Below, in pieces: positions 31,840-39,953 of a stretch of DNA of 64,000 nucleotides (position 1 is the first letter of the stretch; each line of letters opens with the position of its first letter). A model generated the notes under the pieces. That model made no database searches, was not told where the DNA came from, and was given only the letters and a program-made list of their open reading frames with translations. The DNA is from Peptococcaceae bacterium CEB3 (GTDB lineage: Bacteria; Bacillota; Desulfitobacteriia; Desulfitobacteriales; Desulfitobacteriaceae): assembly GCA_001029295.1 (NCBI GenBank), contig LDXJ01000054.1:1-64000 (forward strand), given 5' to 3'. The translations under genes and the position numbers were made by a program.

Positions 31840-32322
31840 CTACAACACGTGTACGAAGTACACAATCGCCAACGTTGCAACCGAAAAGAGTATTATGGCG
31901 ATAAAAATATCGAAGTAGTTAACGTATGGGATGAAAGGCAGAATTGGCAGGTACATTGGTCCCGTATGCCAGATCACTTCCCGCGCCAATTCGCTGAGCA
32001 GCGTTCCGTATTTCTTGCAGTCCTCTAGGTTCCGAATCTCCAGATCGTCCAGTTGGCGAAGCATGTCCCCTGCATACGGGTACTCGTCCGCCCTCGTTTT
32101 GAGCTTCTTGGATATGTTTGCCTGAAACCGCAGGCATTCCCAGACGGTTTTCTCTGTGTGCCCAAGTTCCTTTGCTGCCTCTTTGTCGGCTGCCTTCGCC
32201 GCAATTCTTCCGCCGAGTATGGTGAGTCGGTACATCTCTTTAGCAAGACTGCGGTTTTGCAAATAAATGTATACTGGGAGGATTATGTGTATTAGCCATT
32301 TTCTTTTCTTCACAAGCCGCAC
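31840..32322 (-). CDS. Membrane-associated protein, unknown
   Basis: 160 residues (GTG start; a second GTG three codons later is alternative). A short hydrophobic N-terminal segment, a long charged helical middle (KEAAKELGHTEKTVWECLRF; ISKKLKTRADEYPYAGDML), and two C-terminal TM helices (about 120-155). The start overlaps the end of the 202-residue gene by 13 bp, so they form a pair. No family recognised; may be ICE cargo (toxin-like or exclusion) or simply a helper. Confidence 0.6.
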   Translation of the reverse strand: MRLVKKRKWLIHIILPVYIYLQNRSLAKEMYRLTILGGRIAAKAADKEAAKELGHTEKTVWECLRFQANISKKLKTRADEYPYAGDMLRQLDDLEIRNLEDCKKYGTLLSELAREVIWHTGPMYLPILPFIPYVNYFDIFIAIILFSVATLAIVYFVHVL

Positions 32323-32918
32323 CCCGTGGGCATTTGATTGATCCTTTTTCTGTTGTTCTCTTTTTCAGTGTGTAGTTGCGCCTGATTAAATTCCACCTCG
32401 TATGTTTCGCTCAAACAAGTTTTTTCGCCGATGAGTCCGAAAATGGTCTTAATATCCTTGAGAATTTGAGCTTGCATCTGCTCGACAAAAATATGATGCC
32501 ACCGTGCGGACAAGATGCTTAAAAAGCCACAGGTTAGATTAGATACCTTGTTATATTTTAAGCACAATACCGAATCCTCGCCCATATCGCTGAAAACGCC
32601 GAATCGCAACGATATTTCCCCACGGTTAATAATGATAGAAAGCTCTCCGGTTAGAAGCCTCATATTTAGTTCAGTTCCCAGGTTTTTCGTTTGAGCAATG
32701 TGTACGAGAGCGTTGTATAGCTCTGCAAACGCTTTTCTCTCGATTTCACTAAGAGCATCATCGTTAATGATGAGTTCTCGTGCTATCGCGCCATCGTCCC
32801 TTGCGAGAAATTTTTTGTTGAAGTAGTCTTTCCAGGACTTAATTTTCGTTAACTGAAGCTGTCGATCAATGAACCCGCCATGATCGACCGTTAAGGCTTC
32901 GCGTAGATTCTCAAACAT
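32310..32918 (-). CDS. Unknown soluble protein paired with a membrane gene
   Basis: 202 residues, ATG after GGAGGAAAGCAGT. No TM helices; strand-rich with helical ends and a Cys-containing segment (CLKYNKVSNLTCGFLSIL). C-terminal basic patch. It overlaps the downstream membrane protein gene. No recognised domain. Lies about 160 bp downstream of the RecD2-like gene, which ends with several T-rich stretches, so it may be a separate transcript. Confidence 0.6.
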   Translation of the reverse strand: MFENLREALTVDHGGFIDRQLQLTKIKSWKDYFNKKFLARDDGAIARELIINDDALSEIERKAFAELYNALVHIAQTKNLGTELNMRLLTGELSIIINRGEISLRFGVFSDMGEDSVLCLKYNKVSNLTCGFLSILSARWHHIFVEQMQAQILKDIKTIFGLIGEKTCLSETYEVEFNQAQLHTEKENNRKRINQMPTGCGL

Positions 32919-33077
32919 ACTGCTTTCCTCCTTGCCTTATTGTACTAGTTTTTTGGATGCTCAGAAAGCCCCTAGAAGAAAAGGCTTTTTGCGTGCTGAA
33001 TTCCGAGCCATTGCCTATCTCGCCTTTGCTTTTTCTTATTTGTACCTTGCCCTCTGAAAACTGCCATTTTCTCCGCT

Positions 33078-35348
33078 CTATCCGAGCAGTGTTTCCCCCT
33101 CCTTTCTCTGGCTTACCAATCCCCTGATCCTCTCGGCCAAGAACGTCCTCCTTAGATTCGGAGTATTGTTCTTTATCGCTATGGCTACCGCTTTTTTCTG
33201 CCCCACCAGGATCAGCATTTCTTCGGCCCTCGTCATGGCTGTAAACAGAATATTCCGCGTCAGCATCATATAGTGGTTCGTGATCACCGGCGCAATAACC
33301 ACCTTAGCCTGGCCTCCTTGGGACTTGTGCGTCGTGATGCAGTAGCCCGTGGTGAAGTTAAAGTCCATGATGTCTTCACGGCTGAGCCACACTTCCTCTC
33401 CCCAGAGGTCACAGAGCAGTCCCTCTTCACTCCCTTCCGGATCGGCTGGGTCAGGGCCTATGTCTTTGACAATCCCCATGTTGCCGTTGTACAGCCCCTT
33501 ATCCACCGAATTCCGTTGGTTCTGTATGATCACGTCTCCCACCCGGAAGGCTCTGTTGCCAACGATAAGTTCTTTCTTGTCGCCGCGCGGCGGGTTCACG
33601 AGTGCTCTGATCGCCTCATCCAGCGCCACGACCCCCGCTATGCCCTTTTTCATGGGGGACAGGACGAGAATATCCTCCGGACGGTAGCCAAGCTCAAGGA
33701 GCCTCTTCACGCTTGCGAGGATGGTCCGCTGAGTGCTTTCCGCGTCCGGACGCTCAATGAAGCAGAAATCTTTTCTGCCGGGCACGGTGTAGATCATTTC
33801 ACCCCGCTTGACCCGGTGAGCATTTTCCGTGATGAGGCTGTTTTTTTCCTGCCGGTAGATCTCTGTCAGCTCTACGCTCTTGATGACTCCGCTGTCCAGC
33901 ATGTCTCGCAGAACGGCTCCAGGCCCTACTGAGGGCAGCTGATCCGGATCGCCCACCAGCAGGACTTTCCCTCCGCGCGGAATCGCCCGCAGGAGGCCGC
34001 TGGCCAGCTCAATATCCGCCATGGACCATTCGTCTGCCTCGATCAAGTCCTCTTCGAGTGGATTCAGCTCGTCTTTCCTGGCCTTTTCGGGGTTGACTCC
34101 CTCGTCTTCTGAGATTCTGACACCCCAGTTTAAGAGCCGGTGAACCGTCTTAGACTCGTAACCCGTTGTCTTATGCAGGTTCTGGCTGGCCCGGCCTGTG
34201 GGCGCACAGAGGGCAATCATTTTATGCGGAAAGATCTGACGGTAGATGGAAACCACGGCTTTTATGACTGCGCTTTTACCAGTTCCAGGGCCACCTGTCA
34301 ATATTAGGCAGTTGGTCTTAAAGAGGCTGTATATGACTTCCTGCTGTTGCGCATTGAGGATCAGCCGGTGCTTTGCCTGATACTTCACGATCTCCTGCGC
34401 AATTCTGCTTGGGGACACTGCCGGGCAGGGAGTCGTGACCAGATCGGCAATCCTAGCCGCCACCATGCGTTCGTATTCATAAAGGGTTTTCAGGTACACT
34501 CTGCCGTCTTCGGTCACGGTCTTACCGGCTTTTTGCAGGTAGTAGAGCGCACTGTCGATGACATTGCCACCCAGGACATTTTTAGATCGTTTGTTGAGCA
34601 GTGTCAAGGTGTCACGGACCAGCGCGTCATGCTCTGCGTAGCAGTGGCCGTCATACTCCCTTAGAACGTGCAGGACAGCGGCCTGACAGCGGGAAGGCGC
34701 GTCTTCGGACACACCCATGTTCCGGGCGATTTCATCGGCCTTGTCGAAGCCGACCATGCTGAGGTGGGTCAGTTCATAGGGATTGGCTTGGACCACGGGC
34801 ACAGCGTTGCCCTTGTACACCTGGTGCAGCTTGATCGCCATGGTGACGGTCACGCCGTACTGAGCCAAGTGCTTGATGATGTTTTGGACGTTGAAGTTTT
34901 CGGAGAGACTTGCGACGATCTTGTCCGCGCTCTTGGGTCCAATGCCCCTGATGGGGCGAAGGCAAGCTGCGCCATCCCGGAGGATACGCTCAATCGCGCC
35001 GTCTCCGAGGGTATCGACGATAAGTTTCGCCGATTTGGGACCGCATCCTTTTATGACACTGGAGGATAAGAGGTCAATCGCTTGGTTTCGGGTATTGGGG
35101 ATGGGTCTTTCCCACCCGGTGACTTGAATTTGCAGACCGTATTTCTTGTCGTTCACCCACTGGCCTTCGATGATAATATCGTCTTTTTCGTGGATTCCGC
35201 ACATGGCCCCTTTGATCGTGACTTCTGTCGTGTTTCCCGCAAGTACGGCAATCAGCCAACTTGTTTCTGTCGTCACTACACGCGGGAAGATAATCTTTTT
35301 GATCGTCCCTTTTAGGCGGACCGTCTCCTTTTGCCCTACGTCTGCCAT
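33078..35348 (-). CDS. recD2: RecD2-like superfamily-1 DNA helicase
   Basis: 756 residues. N-terminal OB-fold-like and helix-hairpin-helix segments (GTIKKIIFPRV; IRGIGPKSADKIVASL), then helicase motifs: Walker A GGPGTGKSAVIK (352-359), Walker B-like DEWSMADIELA, motif III GDPDQLPSVGPG and the C-terminal UvrD-like motif YCITTHKSQGGQ. RecD2 proteins unwind 5' to 3'. In an ICE it likely handles DNA strand separation during excision, replication or transfer. ATG after AAGGGAAGTG; start overlaps the end of the next gene upstream. Confidence 0.92.
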   Translation of the reverse strand: MADVGQKETVRLKGTIKKIIFPRVVTTETSWLIAVLAGNTTEVTIKGAMCGIHEKDDIIIEGQWVNDKKYGLQIQVTGWERPIPNTRNQAIDLLSSSVIKGCGPKSAKLIVDTLGDGAIERILRDGAACLRPIRGIGPKSADKIVASLSENFNVQNIIKHLAQYGVTVTMAIKLHQVYKGNAVPVVQANPYELTHLSMVGFDKADEIARNMGVSEDAPSRCQAAVLHVLREYDGHCYAEHDALVRDTLTLLNKRSKNVLGGNVIDSALYYLQKAGKTVTEDGRVYLKTLYEYERMVAARIADLVTTPCPAVSPSRIAQEIVKYQAKHRLILNAQQQEVIYSLFKTNCLILTGGPGTGKSAVIKAVVSIYRQIFPHKMIALCAPTGRASQNLHKTTGYESKTVHRLLNWGVRISEDEGVNPEKARKDELNPLEEDLIEADEWSMADIELASGLLRAIPRGGKVLLVGDPDQLPSVGPGAVLRDMLDSGVIKSVELTEIYRQEKNSLITENAHRVKRGEMIYTVPGRKDFCFIERPDAESTQRTILASVKRLLELGYRPEDILVLSPMKKGIAGVVALDEAIRALVNPPRGDKKELIVGNRAFRVGDVIIQNQRNSVDKGLYNGNMGIVKDIGPDPADPEGSEEGLLCDLWGEEVWLSREDIMDFNFTTGYCITTHKSQGGQAKVVIAPVITNHYMMLTRNILFTAMTRAEEMLILVGQKKAVAIAIKNNTPNLRRTFLAERIRGLVSQRKEGETLLG

Positions 35349-36325
35349 TTGTTCACTTCCCTTTTCACAAATTTGAGAAAGGCGGTGAGTTTCAGCAGGG
35401 CCATTTGCACGGTCGGGGTACTGCCCAAGTCAAGCATGTCAAAGAGCTTTTGCGGGACGGTGTAGATCATCCTTTTGGGAGTGGTCTTGATTTTCACGCC
35501 GGAGACCAGCTTTTGGAGCTTGAGCACAACTTCGTCTTTTACCTGTGCGGCCTTTTCCTCCAGGGCCTCGGCAGTTGTTTTCACAAGGTTGGCAATGGCG
35601 TCATACTTGGCGCTGGCTGTTTGCATCCAGGTTTGGACCGTCTGGACAGCTTCGGCGGCCTTCCGCACGAGGTTGACCATTGCAGCCGTTTCGCGATTTT
35701 CCTGCTCAACCGCGGATTCCGGACGGATCGCGGGTTCAATGGCTTTCTCGGGTTCCATGGTTTCGGCAGACAGATCCTGTACGGTGCTTTCGGGGATACT
35801 TATGGGTTCGTTTGTCTCGGTTTGTTCCTGTGGTTCATGGGCTTCGGTATACGCATCCACGAGGCAGTTCCAGTATTCTTTGAGTCCTTTGACACGCTCA
35901 ATCCAGTTTTGTTTGCGGTTTTCCTTGCTTTCACTAAGGACAATATCGACTTCCGGCTCCAGGCTATTATTCATGCTTTTTTGGAACTCTTTCCATTCGT
36001 GGTATTCGATATAGGCGGTATGTAGAATGTGCATGTAGAAAGGAAGTCCTTTTTCTTTAAGCCCTTTAAGCCACTGGTAGCATTCCGGGTCCATGCCCTT
36101 TCCATTGTGGTCCGTTCTTGCTGTGGTTACGAAAATATATGAGGATAACTTTGCTATTCCCCTTTTAGCACGCAACCCTTTCTTGTCAAGCACCTGCCTA
36201 GAAGACTCAAAGGCATGGACTGCTACTATTCCAGGATTACCCAGCAAATCAAGCATTTTTACAATAAGTGCTGCTATGATTGCCTCCATACCCCACGGAA
36301 CCTGAATAACGAATGTGAACCCCAC
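35336..36325 (-). CDS. Unknown ICE protein with Glu-rich middle
   Basis: 329 residues from the GTG eight bases after GGAGG (an upstream GTG lacks it). N-terminal part looks like a small alpha/beta fold (VGFTFVIQVPWGMEAIIAAL, AVHAFESSRQVLDKKGL), the middle (about 165-215) is a Pro/Glu-rich linker, and the C-terminus is helical and basic with coiled-coil character. No recognised family. It overlaps the start of the RecD2-like gene, so it is probably a partner in DNA processing or mobilisation. Confidence 0.65.
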   Translation of the reverse strand: MGFTFVIQVPWGMEAIIAALIVKMLDLLGNPGIVAVHAFESSRQVLDKKGLRAKRGIAKLSSYIFVTTARTDHNGKGMDPECYQWLKGLKEKGLPFYMHILHTAYIEYHEWKEFQKSMNNSLEPEVDIVLSESKENRKQNWIERVKGLKEYWNCLVDAYTEAHEPQEQTETNEPISIPESTVQDLSAETMEPEKAIEPAIRPESAVEQENRETAAMVNLVRKAAEAVQTVQTWMQTASAKYDAIANLVKTTAEALEEKAAQVKDEVVLKLQKLVSGVKIKTTPKRMIYTVPQKLFDMLDLGSTPTVQMALLKLTAFLKFVKREVNKWQT

Positions 36326-36441
36326 AACGATCCCCTCCTTCACCGAAAAACACGCTTCTGCCGGAGCTATGAAAGATTGCCGCCGGACTTCTTACATGAA
36401 CCCTCTCTCGCTTGCGCTTACCTGTGTTCTCCTGACCGAAC

Positions 36442-36657
36442 TCAGCTTGCCGTTCTCTGCTGTGCATCTGCGTCCACCAACGCTAGTTCCACTCCTAGAG
36501 CCTCACAGGCTTTCATAAGCGTTGTTTCATTCCAGCGGCGTTTGTCCGCCAAAAGGTCTGAGACATGCTGGCGTGTGCAGCCCATACGCCGGGCAAGCTC
36601 GGCAGAGGTCATCCCTCGCCTGTTTAAAACGTTCTTAATGGCATCTGAAATCACCAC
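36442..36657 (-). CDS. XRE-family HTH regulator (71 residues)
   Basis: Single helix-turn-helix: MTSAELARRMGCTRQHVSDLL then a recognition helix and wing-less tail. Sits opposite the XRE gene at 36790, with two 17-bp palindromes in the 132-bp gap. GTG start after GAGAGGGG. Resembles HigA/Cro-type regulators. Probably controls its own and its neighbour's promoter. Confidence 0.85.
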   Translation of the reverse strand: MVISDAIKNVLNRRGMTSAELARRMGCTRQHVSDLLADKRRWNETTLMKACEALGVELALVDADAQQRTAS

Positions 36658-36685
36658 GTTTTACCAACCCCTCTCTTTTAAATAT

Positions 36686-36768
36686 GTCAGCTATTTGCTG
36701 ACACCATTTCTATACCCCGTTGCAATATCCACCTAAAACTGGTATTCTGTTGTTAGCTATTTGCTAAC
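36686..36768. promoter_or_regulatory. Divergent promoter with two XRE operators
   Basis: Plus strand: -35 TTGCAA (36720-36725), 17-bp spacer, -10 TATTCT (36743-36748) drives 36790. Two palindromes GTCAGCTATTTGCTGAC (36686-36702) and GTTAGCTATTTGCTAAC (36752-36768) share the core AGCTATTTGCT, one upstream of and one overlapping the start region. They are operator candidates for 36442 and/or 36790. Confidence 0.75.
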
Positions 36769-36789
36769 TTTCCCAAGGGAGTATCGGCT

Positions 36790-37014
36790 TTGCGCAAGTT
36801 TGAAAACCGCATCCGCCAAGTGCGGCTGGAGAAGGATCTAAGCGGAATCCAGATTGCCAAGATTTTAGGAATATCGCGGCAATACTACTACGACATTGAG
36901 CGTGGGAAACGGACATTGAGTGCAGAGATGGCCGTACAGTTAGCCGATTATTTTTCAGTTTCATTAGACTACCTCCTATGCCGGAGTGATAATCCCAATA
37001 TGTCCAAATTCTGA
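36790..37014 (+). CDS. XRE-family HTH regulator (74 residues)
   Basis: TTG start after GGGAG with 8-base spacing. XRE helix-turn-helix at 8-60: LSGIQIAKILGISRQYYYDIE, RGKRTLSAEMAVQLADYF. Short C-terminal tail ends in a Ser/Asn-rich tract. Plus-strand counterpart of 36442. The pair resembles a small cI/cro switch controlling ICE genes. Confidence 0.88.
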   Translation: MRKFENRIRQVRLEKDLSGIQIAKILGISRQYYYDIERGKRTLSAEMAVQLADYFSVSLDYLLCRSDNPNMSKF

Positions 37015-37033
37015 GCCATGAGGATTTTTTCTC

Positions 37034-37273
37034 TTAACCCTCCCCGGCTTTAGCCTGCCGTGGTCCTTCCTCCGTAGCCAGAAGCTCGCTGGCAGGGATA
37101 CCAAAGAACCGTTCGAGGCGTTGAGCCACATCCCACGAAGGATTGCAATGACAGTTTTCAAGGAGACTTATCATGGCCTTGCTTACATTTACCTTTTCAG
37201 CAAGGTCCCTTAGAGATAGTCCAGCATTTTTTCTAGCCTGGATAAGCCTTAATCTTTTAGGAATATTTATCAC
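37034..37273 (-). CDS. XRE-family HTH regulator (79 residues)
   Basis: Typical HTH: GLSLRDLAEKVNVSKAMISLLEN with downstream PSWDVAQRLERFFGIPASELL. Starts at GTG 73 bp from the opposed gene at 37348, with which it shares a palindromic control region. Likely a repressor of the second divergent unit. Confidence 0.88.
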   Translation of the reverse strand: MINIPKRLRLIQARKNAGLSLRDLAEKVNVSKAMISLLENCHCNPSWDVAQRLERFFGIPASELLATEEGPRQAKAGEG

Positions 37274-37279
37274 GTCCTT

Positions 37280-37330
37280 GGTTAAGCTATGCTTAACCCT
37301 CGATTCTATTTTAGTTTAGTATTACTTAAC
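37280..37330. promoter_or_regulatory. Divergent control region with palindrome pair
   Basis: GGTTAAGC-TAT-GCTTAACC (37280-37298) is a perfect 19-bp palindrome and GTTTAGT-ATT-ACTTAAC (37314-37330) is a related imperfect one. Both lie in the 74-bp gap between the genes at 37034 and 37348; the consensus differs from the pair at 36686. Operator candidates for the XRE proteins. Confidence 0.7.
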
Positions 37331-37347
37331 CGTCAAGAGGTTTTTAG

Positions 37348-37578
37348 ATGTTTAACAAGGAAATTCTTAGTAATCGCCTAAGAGAACTACGCCAGCAAAA
37401 CAAAATATCTATGCAACAACTGGCAAACTCTATAGGGCTGAAAAGTAAGGCCGCCGTCAGTCAATTTGAAAACGGTGCTAACTTGCCGTCGATAGATACG
37501 CTCTTTGCTCTCGCCGACTTCTTCCACGTGTCGCTCGATTACCTCGTGGGTCGCTCCGACGATCCTCAGCGCCACTAA
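37348..37578 (+). CDS. XRE-family HTH regulator (76 residues)
   Basis: HTH: KISMQQLANSIGLKSKAAVSQ, then FENGANLPSIDTLFALADFF and the tail SLDYLVGRSDDPQ shared with 36790. AAGAGG precedes the ATG. Opposed to 37034. The two related proteins 36790 and 37348 probably arose by duplication and then acquired different operators. Confidence 0.88.
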   Translation: MFNKEILSNRLRELRQQNKISMQQLANSIGLKSKAAVSQFENGANLPSIDTLFALADFFHVSLDYLVGRSDDPQRH

Positions 37579-37720
37579 TCCTGCACCCGCCTCCCTTTTC
37601 GACTTATTTCGCGCGAGAGTTGTGTTAGAATGTGGGTACCTCGACCCCGAATTTCTAGCTGGCTTTCGCGAATTAACGTATTGGTGGTGATTGTGTGGAC
37701 TGATAGATGCGTTTTGCTAT

Positions 37721-37963
37721 CTACTTTGCCTTCATCGCCTGGTACAAAGCCAATCGCCCTTTCTCGCTTCCCAGCCATTCCTGGAGTGCGTTACGGGGGA
37801 ATTTTACCGCTTTGGGTCCAAACCAAAGGGCGGGAAAGCCTGTCGTTGCTACAGTGTGCGCGAGTTGGTAGAGCCGGTCGCGGCCAATGCCGAATTCTTG
37901 CGCCACTTCTTTTGCCGATAGCAATACTTCTGGTCTGGACTGATAATCAGTTGATGATTCCAC
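37721..37963 (-). CDS. Excisionase/AlpA-like HTH protein (80 residues)
   Basis: Winged-helix or MerR-like DNA-binding domain: LLSAKEVAQEFGIGRDRLYQL, with a wing region FPALWFGPKAVKFPRNALQEWL. This is the pattern of HTH_17/AlpA excisionase-type proteins. GTG start with GAGAGTG close by. It lies immediately downstream of the orphan omega-RNA-like sequence, at the place an IscB gene would occupy. Confidence 0.75.
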   Translation of the reverse strand: MESSTDYQSRPEVLLSAKEVAQEFGIGRDRLYQLAHTVATTGFPALWFGPKAVKFPRNALQEWLGSEKGRLALYQAMKAK

Positions 37964-37984
37964 TCGACATCACTCTCTTTCTCA

Positions 37985-38213
37985 CGGCTCTGTTATGTTG
38001 TTTAAAAACTCGCCGCAGAGCCTGGGACGTGTGGGAGATCCCAGGGTGCCTATCTATTCCAGCTTAACGTAGTGGTTCGCTGTCCCCTTTCCGTAAACAT
38101 CCCGACCACTGAGGCATAATCAACCGGGCCTGAGGGCGTATAAGCCTGGCTTACACGTTTCCCCAAGCTCCCACTTCAAACGCCGATTAAGGCGTTAAGT
38201 AGGGGTAGTTGAC
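37985..38213 (-). ncRNA. Orphan IscB-type omega RNA without adjacent nuclease
   Basis: On the minus strand: GTCAACTACCCC at 38213, GGGAGCTTG, ACTACGTTA, then CACCCTGGGA...TCCCAGGC, the same block order as the omega RNA at 27983 (GTCAACCACCCC, GGAGCTTG, ACTACGTTA, CACCCTGGAA...TTCCAGGC). The guide would be CCATGGACGAACCAGTA (38214-38230). No iscB/tnpB follows; the next gene is the excisionase-like 37721. It is transcribed from the same operon as the excisionase at 38255. Could be a remnant of a lost element or a guide RNA used in trans by IscB. Confidence 0.72.
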
Positions 38214-38254
38214 TACTGGTTCGTCCATGGTCCCCCTCCCCTTCGTCTTTCAGG

Positions 38255-38455
38255 CTAAGCGTGTTTTGGCGTCCGTATTTGCTCTTCAAGCCATTTCTCC
38301 AAAACACTGATAGGAATTAACCTTTTTGTGTACAGCTGGATCGTTGGCAACTTTCCCTCTCTTACTAAACGGAAAGCAAGACTCCGGGAAATTCCAATAA
38401 ATTCTGCTGCCTCGGCGATGGTGAGTGTACGCTTTTCGATTTTTGTTTTTTCCAT
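38255..38455 (-). CDS. Excisionase-like HTH_17 protein (66 residues)
   Basis: ATG after GAAAGGACAGAAAA (a longer frame starts upstream at 38524). DNA-binding helix: LTIAEAAEFIGISRSLAFRL, then VREGKLPTIQLYTKRLIPIS and VLEKWLEEQI. MerR/HTH_17 type, as used by ICE and phage excisionases to direct integrase. Its promoter at 38654-38683 is overlapped by a repeat of GTACACC. This places it under the S24 repressor transcribed in the opposite direction. Confidence 0.8.
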   Translation of the reverse strand: MEKTKIEKRTLTIAEAAEFIGISRSLAFRLVREGKLPTIQLYTKRLIPISVLEKWLEEQIRTPKHA

Positions 38456-38653
38456 AAGTGTTTTCTGTCCTTTCTCGAACACGCTATGTGTACTATGCTG
38501 GGTAAGATCTAACCTCCGGCGCATTAAATAGCGACGTTCCTAACTTGTCTTGAAGAATCGTGTCCCTCCCTGTGTTCGGTTCACTGCTCTAGAAGACACT
38601 AAGTCCCCGATAATCTTTTTTGTCTGCGTATAAAAGCCACTGTTTATGGAAAT

Positions 38654-38683
38654 AGTATAGTACACCATTATGTGTCCTGTCAA
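38654..38683 (-). promoter_or_regulatory. Sigma-A promoter of the excisionase operon with GTACACC operator
   Basis: Minus strand: TTGACA (38678-38683), 18-bp spacer, TATACT (38654-38659). The spacer contains GTACACCATTATGTGTC (38660-38676), repeated in slightly altered form at 38742-38758 (GTACACCGTTTTTGTGT). Both copies lie between this operon and the divergent repressor gene at 38852, so repression by the S24 protein is likely. 38684-38851 holds no gene. Confidence 0.78.
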
Positions 38684-38851
38684 GCACTCGCTGTGTTCCA
38701 GGGTGACTTTTTTTCTAGCGTTGTCTGGCAATGTGTGCACTGTACACCGTTTTTGTGTATTATATATGGTGTTTGTCGGTACCAAAGGCTGTCGTACTGT
38801 AGCCCCTAGCTTTATCCGTTAGAAGGCTCAAAAAATAAGAGAGAAACGAGA

Positions 38852-39550
38852 GTGTCCCTAATGAATAACCAAAAGATAATACAGCTAATTACTTCTATTA
38901 AAGGAACAGATTCTTTTGAAGAGCTTGCTCAAAAGCTCCAATTTAGTGGACTGAAAATCTCCGCCAGTTCTCTCAAAAAATACGTAGCTAAAAAAAATGA
39001 CACCCGGTTCCCGTCATACGAAACACTCGAAAAGCTCATCGGTTATGGGCAGCATATCAATGTCGAGGTTCCAACCATAGATGAAATTATCGCTGACTTT
39101 AAACAGAAAAATGCCGTCACCCTACGAAAGTACGTGGCAGAGTCAAGATTATCGGGTTTCGGTAGCGGTAATGTGTTTAATATTCCTGTTTTGGGGAGCG
39201 TTCCAGCCGGTATCCCGGTGCTTTCTGAGGAAAACATTAATGGCTATCTCCCTTTGCCCCGTTTGTTCCTGGAAGATCCCAAGACTGCTTTTTGCCTTGA
39301 GGTCTTTGGTGACAGCATGGTTGATGTAGGAATCGAGGATGGGGATACTGTACTTGTCCAGCAGCAGAATACCGCCGAAAGCGGCCAAACCGTTATTGCC
39401 CGCATTGATGGAGAAGTAACTTGCAAACGGTTTTACTTAACGAAAGACAAAATCAGGCTTGAACCCGCGAATAGTAAATATAAGGCTCTGGAGAGCCAGA
39501 ACGTGGAGATTATCGGACGGGTAATTCGCATTTTTAAAAAGATAGACTAA
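38852..39550 (+). CDS. S24/LexA-type repressor (self-cleaving)
   Basis: 232 residues from GTG (a start four codons in is possible). N-terminal DNA-binding region (residues ~1-85; helices FEELAQKLQFSGLKISASSL), linker, and S24 peptidase fold: Ala119-Gly120 cleavage site in GSVPAGIP, Ser155 in VFGDSMVDVG, Lys192 in EVTCKRF. CI/LexA-like repressors that autocleave on RecA activation. Likely controls excision, so DNA damage would induce the ICE. Divergently transcribed from the excisionase operon. Confidence 0.9.
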   Translation: MSLMNNQKIIQLITSIKGTDSFEELAQKLQFSGLKISASSLKKYVAKKNDTRFPSYETLEKLIGYGQHINVEVPTIDEIIADFKQKNAVTLRKYVAESRLSGFGSGNVFNIPVLGSVPAGIPVLSEENINGYLPLPRLFLEDPKTAFCLEVFGDSMVDVGIEDGDTVLVQQQNTAESGQTVIARIDGEVTCKRFYLTKDKIRLEPANSKYKALESQNVEIIGRVIRIFKKID

Positions 39551-39623
39551 AGAAACTCCCCCCTGGCAAAGAGGCACAAGGTGGGAAACCACAAGACCGA
39601 GGTTCACTAGATAGCCATTAGGC

Positions 39624-39667
39624 AAAAAAACTCGTCCAGCACTTAGAACAGGTAAGTGTTGGACGAG
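39624..39667 (-). terminator. Strong terminator for the gene at 39702
   Basis: Perfect 15-bp arms CTCGTCCAGCACTTA (39631-39645) and TAAGTGTTGGACGAG (39653-39667, one G-U pair) with a 7-base loop. On the minus strand the stem is followed by seven T, an excellent intrinsic terminator, 34 bases after the stop of the minus-strand frame. Confidence 0.85.
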
Positions 39668-39701
39668 ACGGTTGTTAAAACAGAGAACCAACGTCTATAG
39701 T

Positions 39702-39953
39702 TTATGCAAGAAGCTTTCGTAAGCAAGGGTATTTCATTGGCATGGACAGGTGGAGAATGGCTTCGCCACCAATAATCTCTAGTTTGCAGTCATAGCCTTT
39801 TTCGGCAGCATTCTCTAACAACGCAGTGTAATACTTAGAGGTTTTTGTCCAGGCATACTCTGTATTGATTATAATAGTTCTTGAATGAAAGAAAACTACT
39901 CCAAACGTGGATTCTGGCAATACTTCATTTTGCAACTGAAAATTATTTTGCAA
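39702..39953 (-). CDS. 83-residue unknown protein
   Basis: TTG start with AAGGG upstream. Product mixed strand and helix (GVVFFHSRTIIINTEYAWTK). No family recognised. Supported by the terminator just after it and a TATAAT-like motif upstream. Codon use is A+T-rich like other ICE regulatory genes. It may be a real short gene read away from the repressor. Confidence 0.5.
   Translation of the reverse strand: MQNNFQLQNEVLPESTFGVVFFHSRTIIINTEYAWTKTSKYYTALLENAAEKGYDCKLEIIGGEAILHLSMPMKYPCLRKLLA

Noticed and set aside
38540-38785. 81-residue frame in the repressor-excisionase gap
   Set aside because: Overlaps the promoter and both operators and has no binding site; the sequence there is better explained as control DNA.
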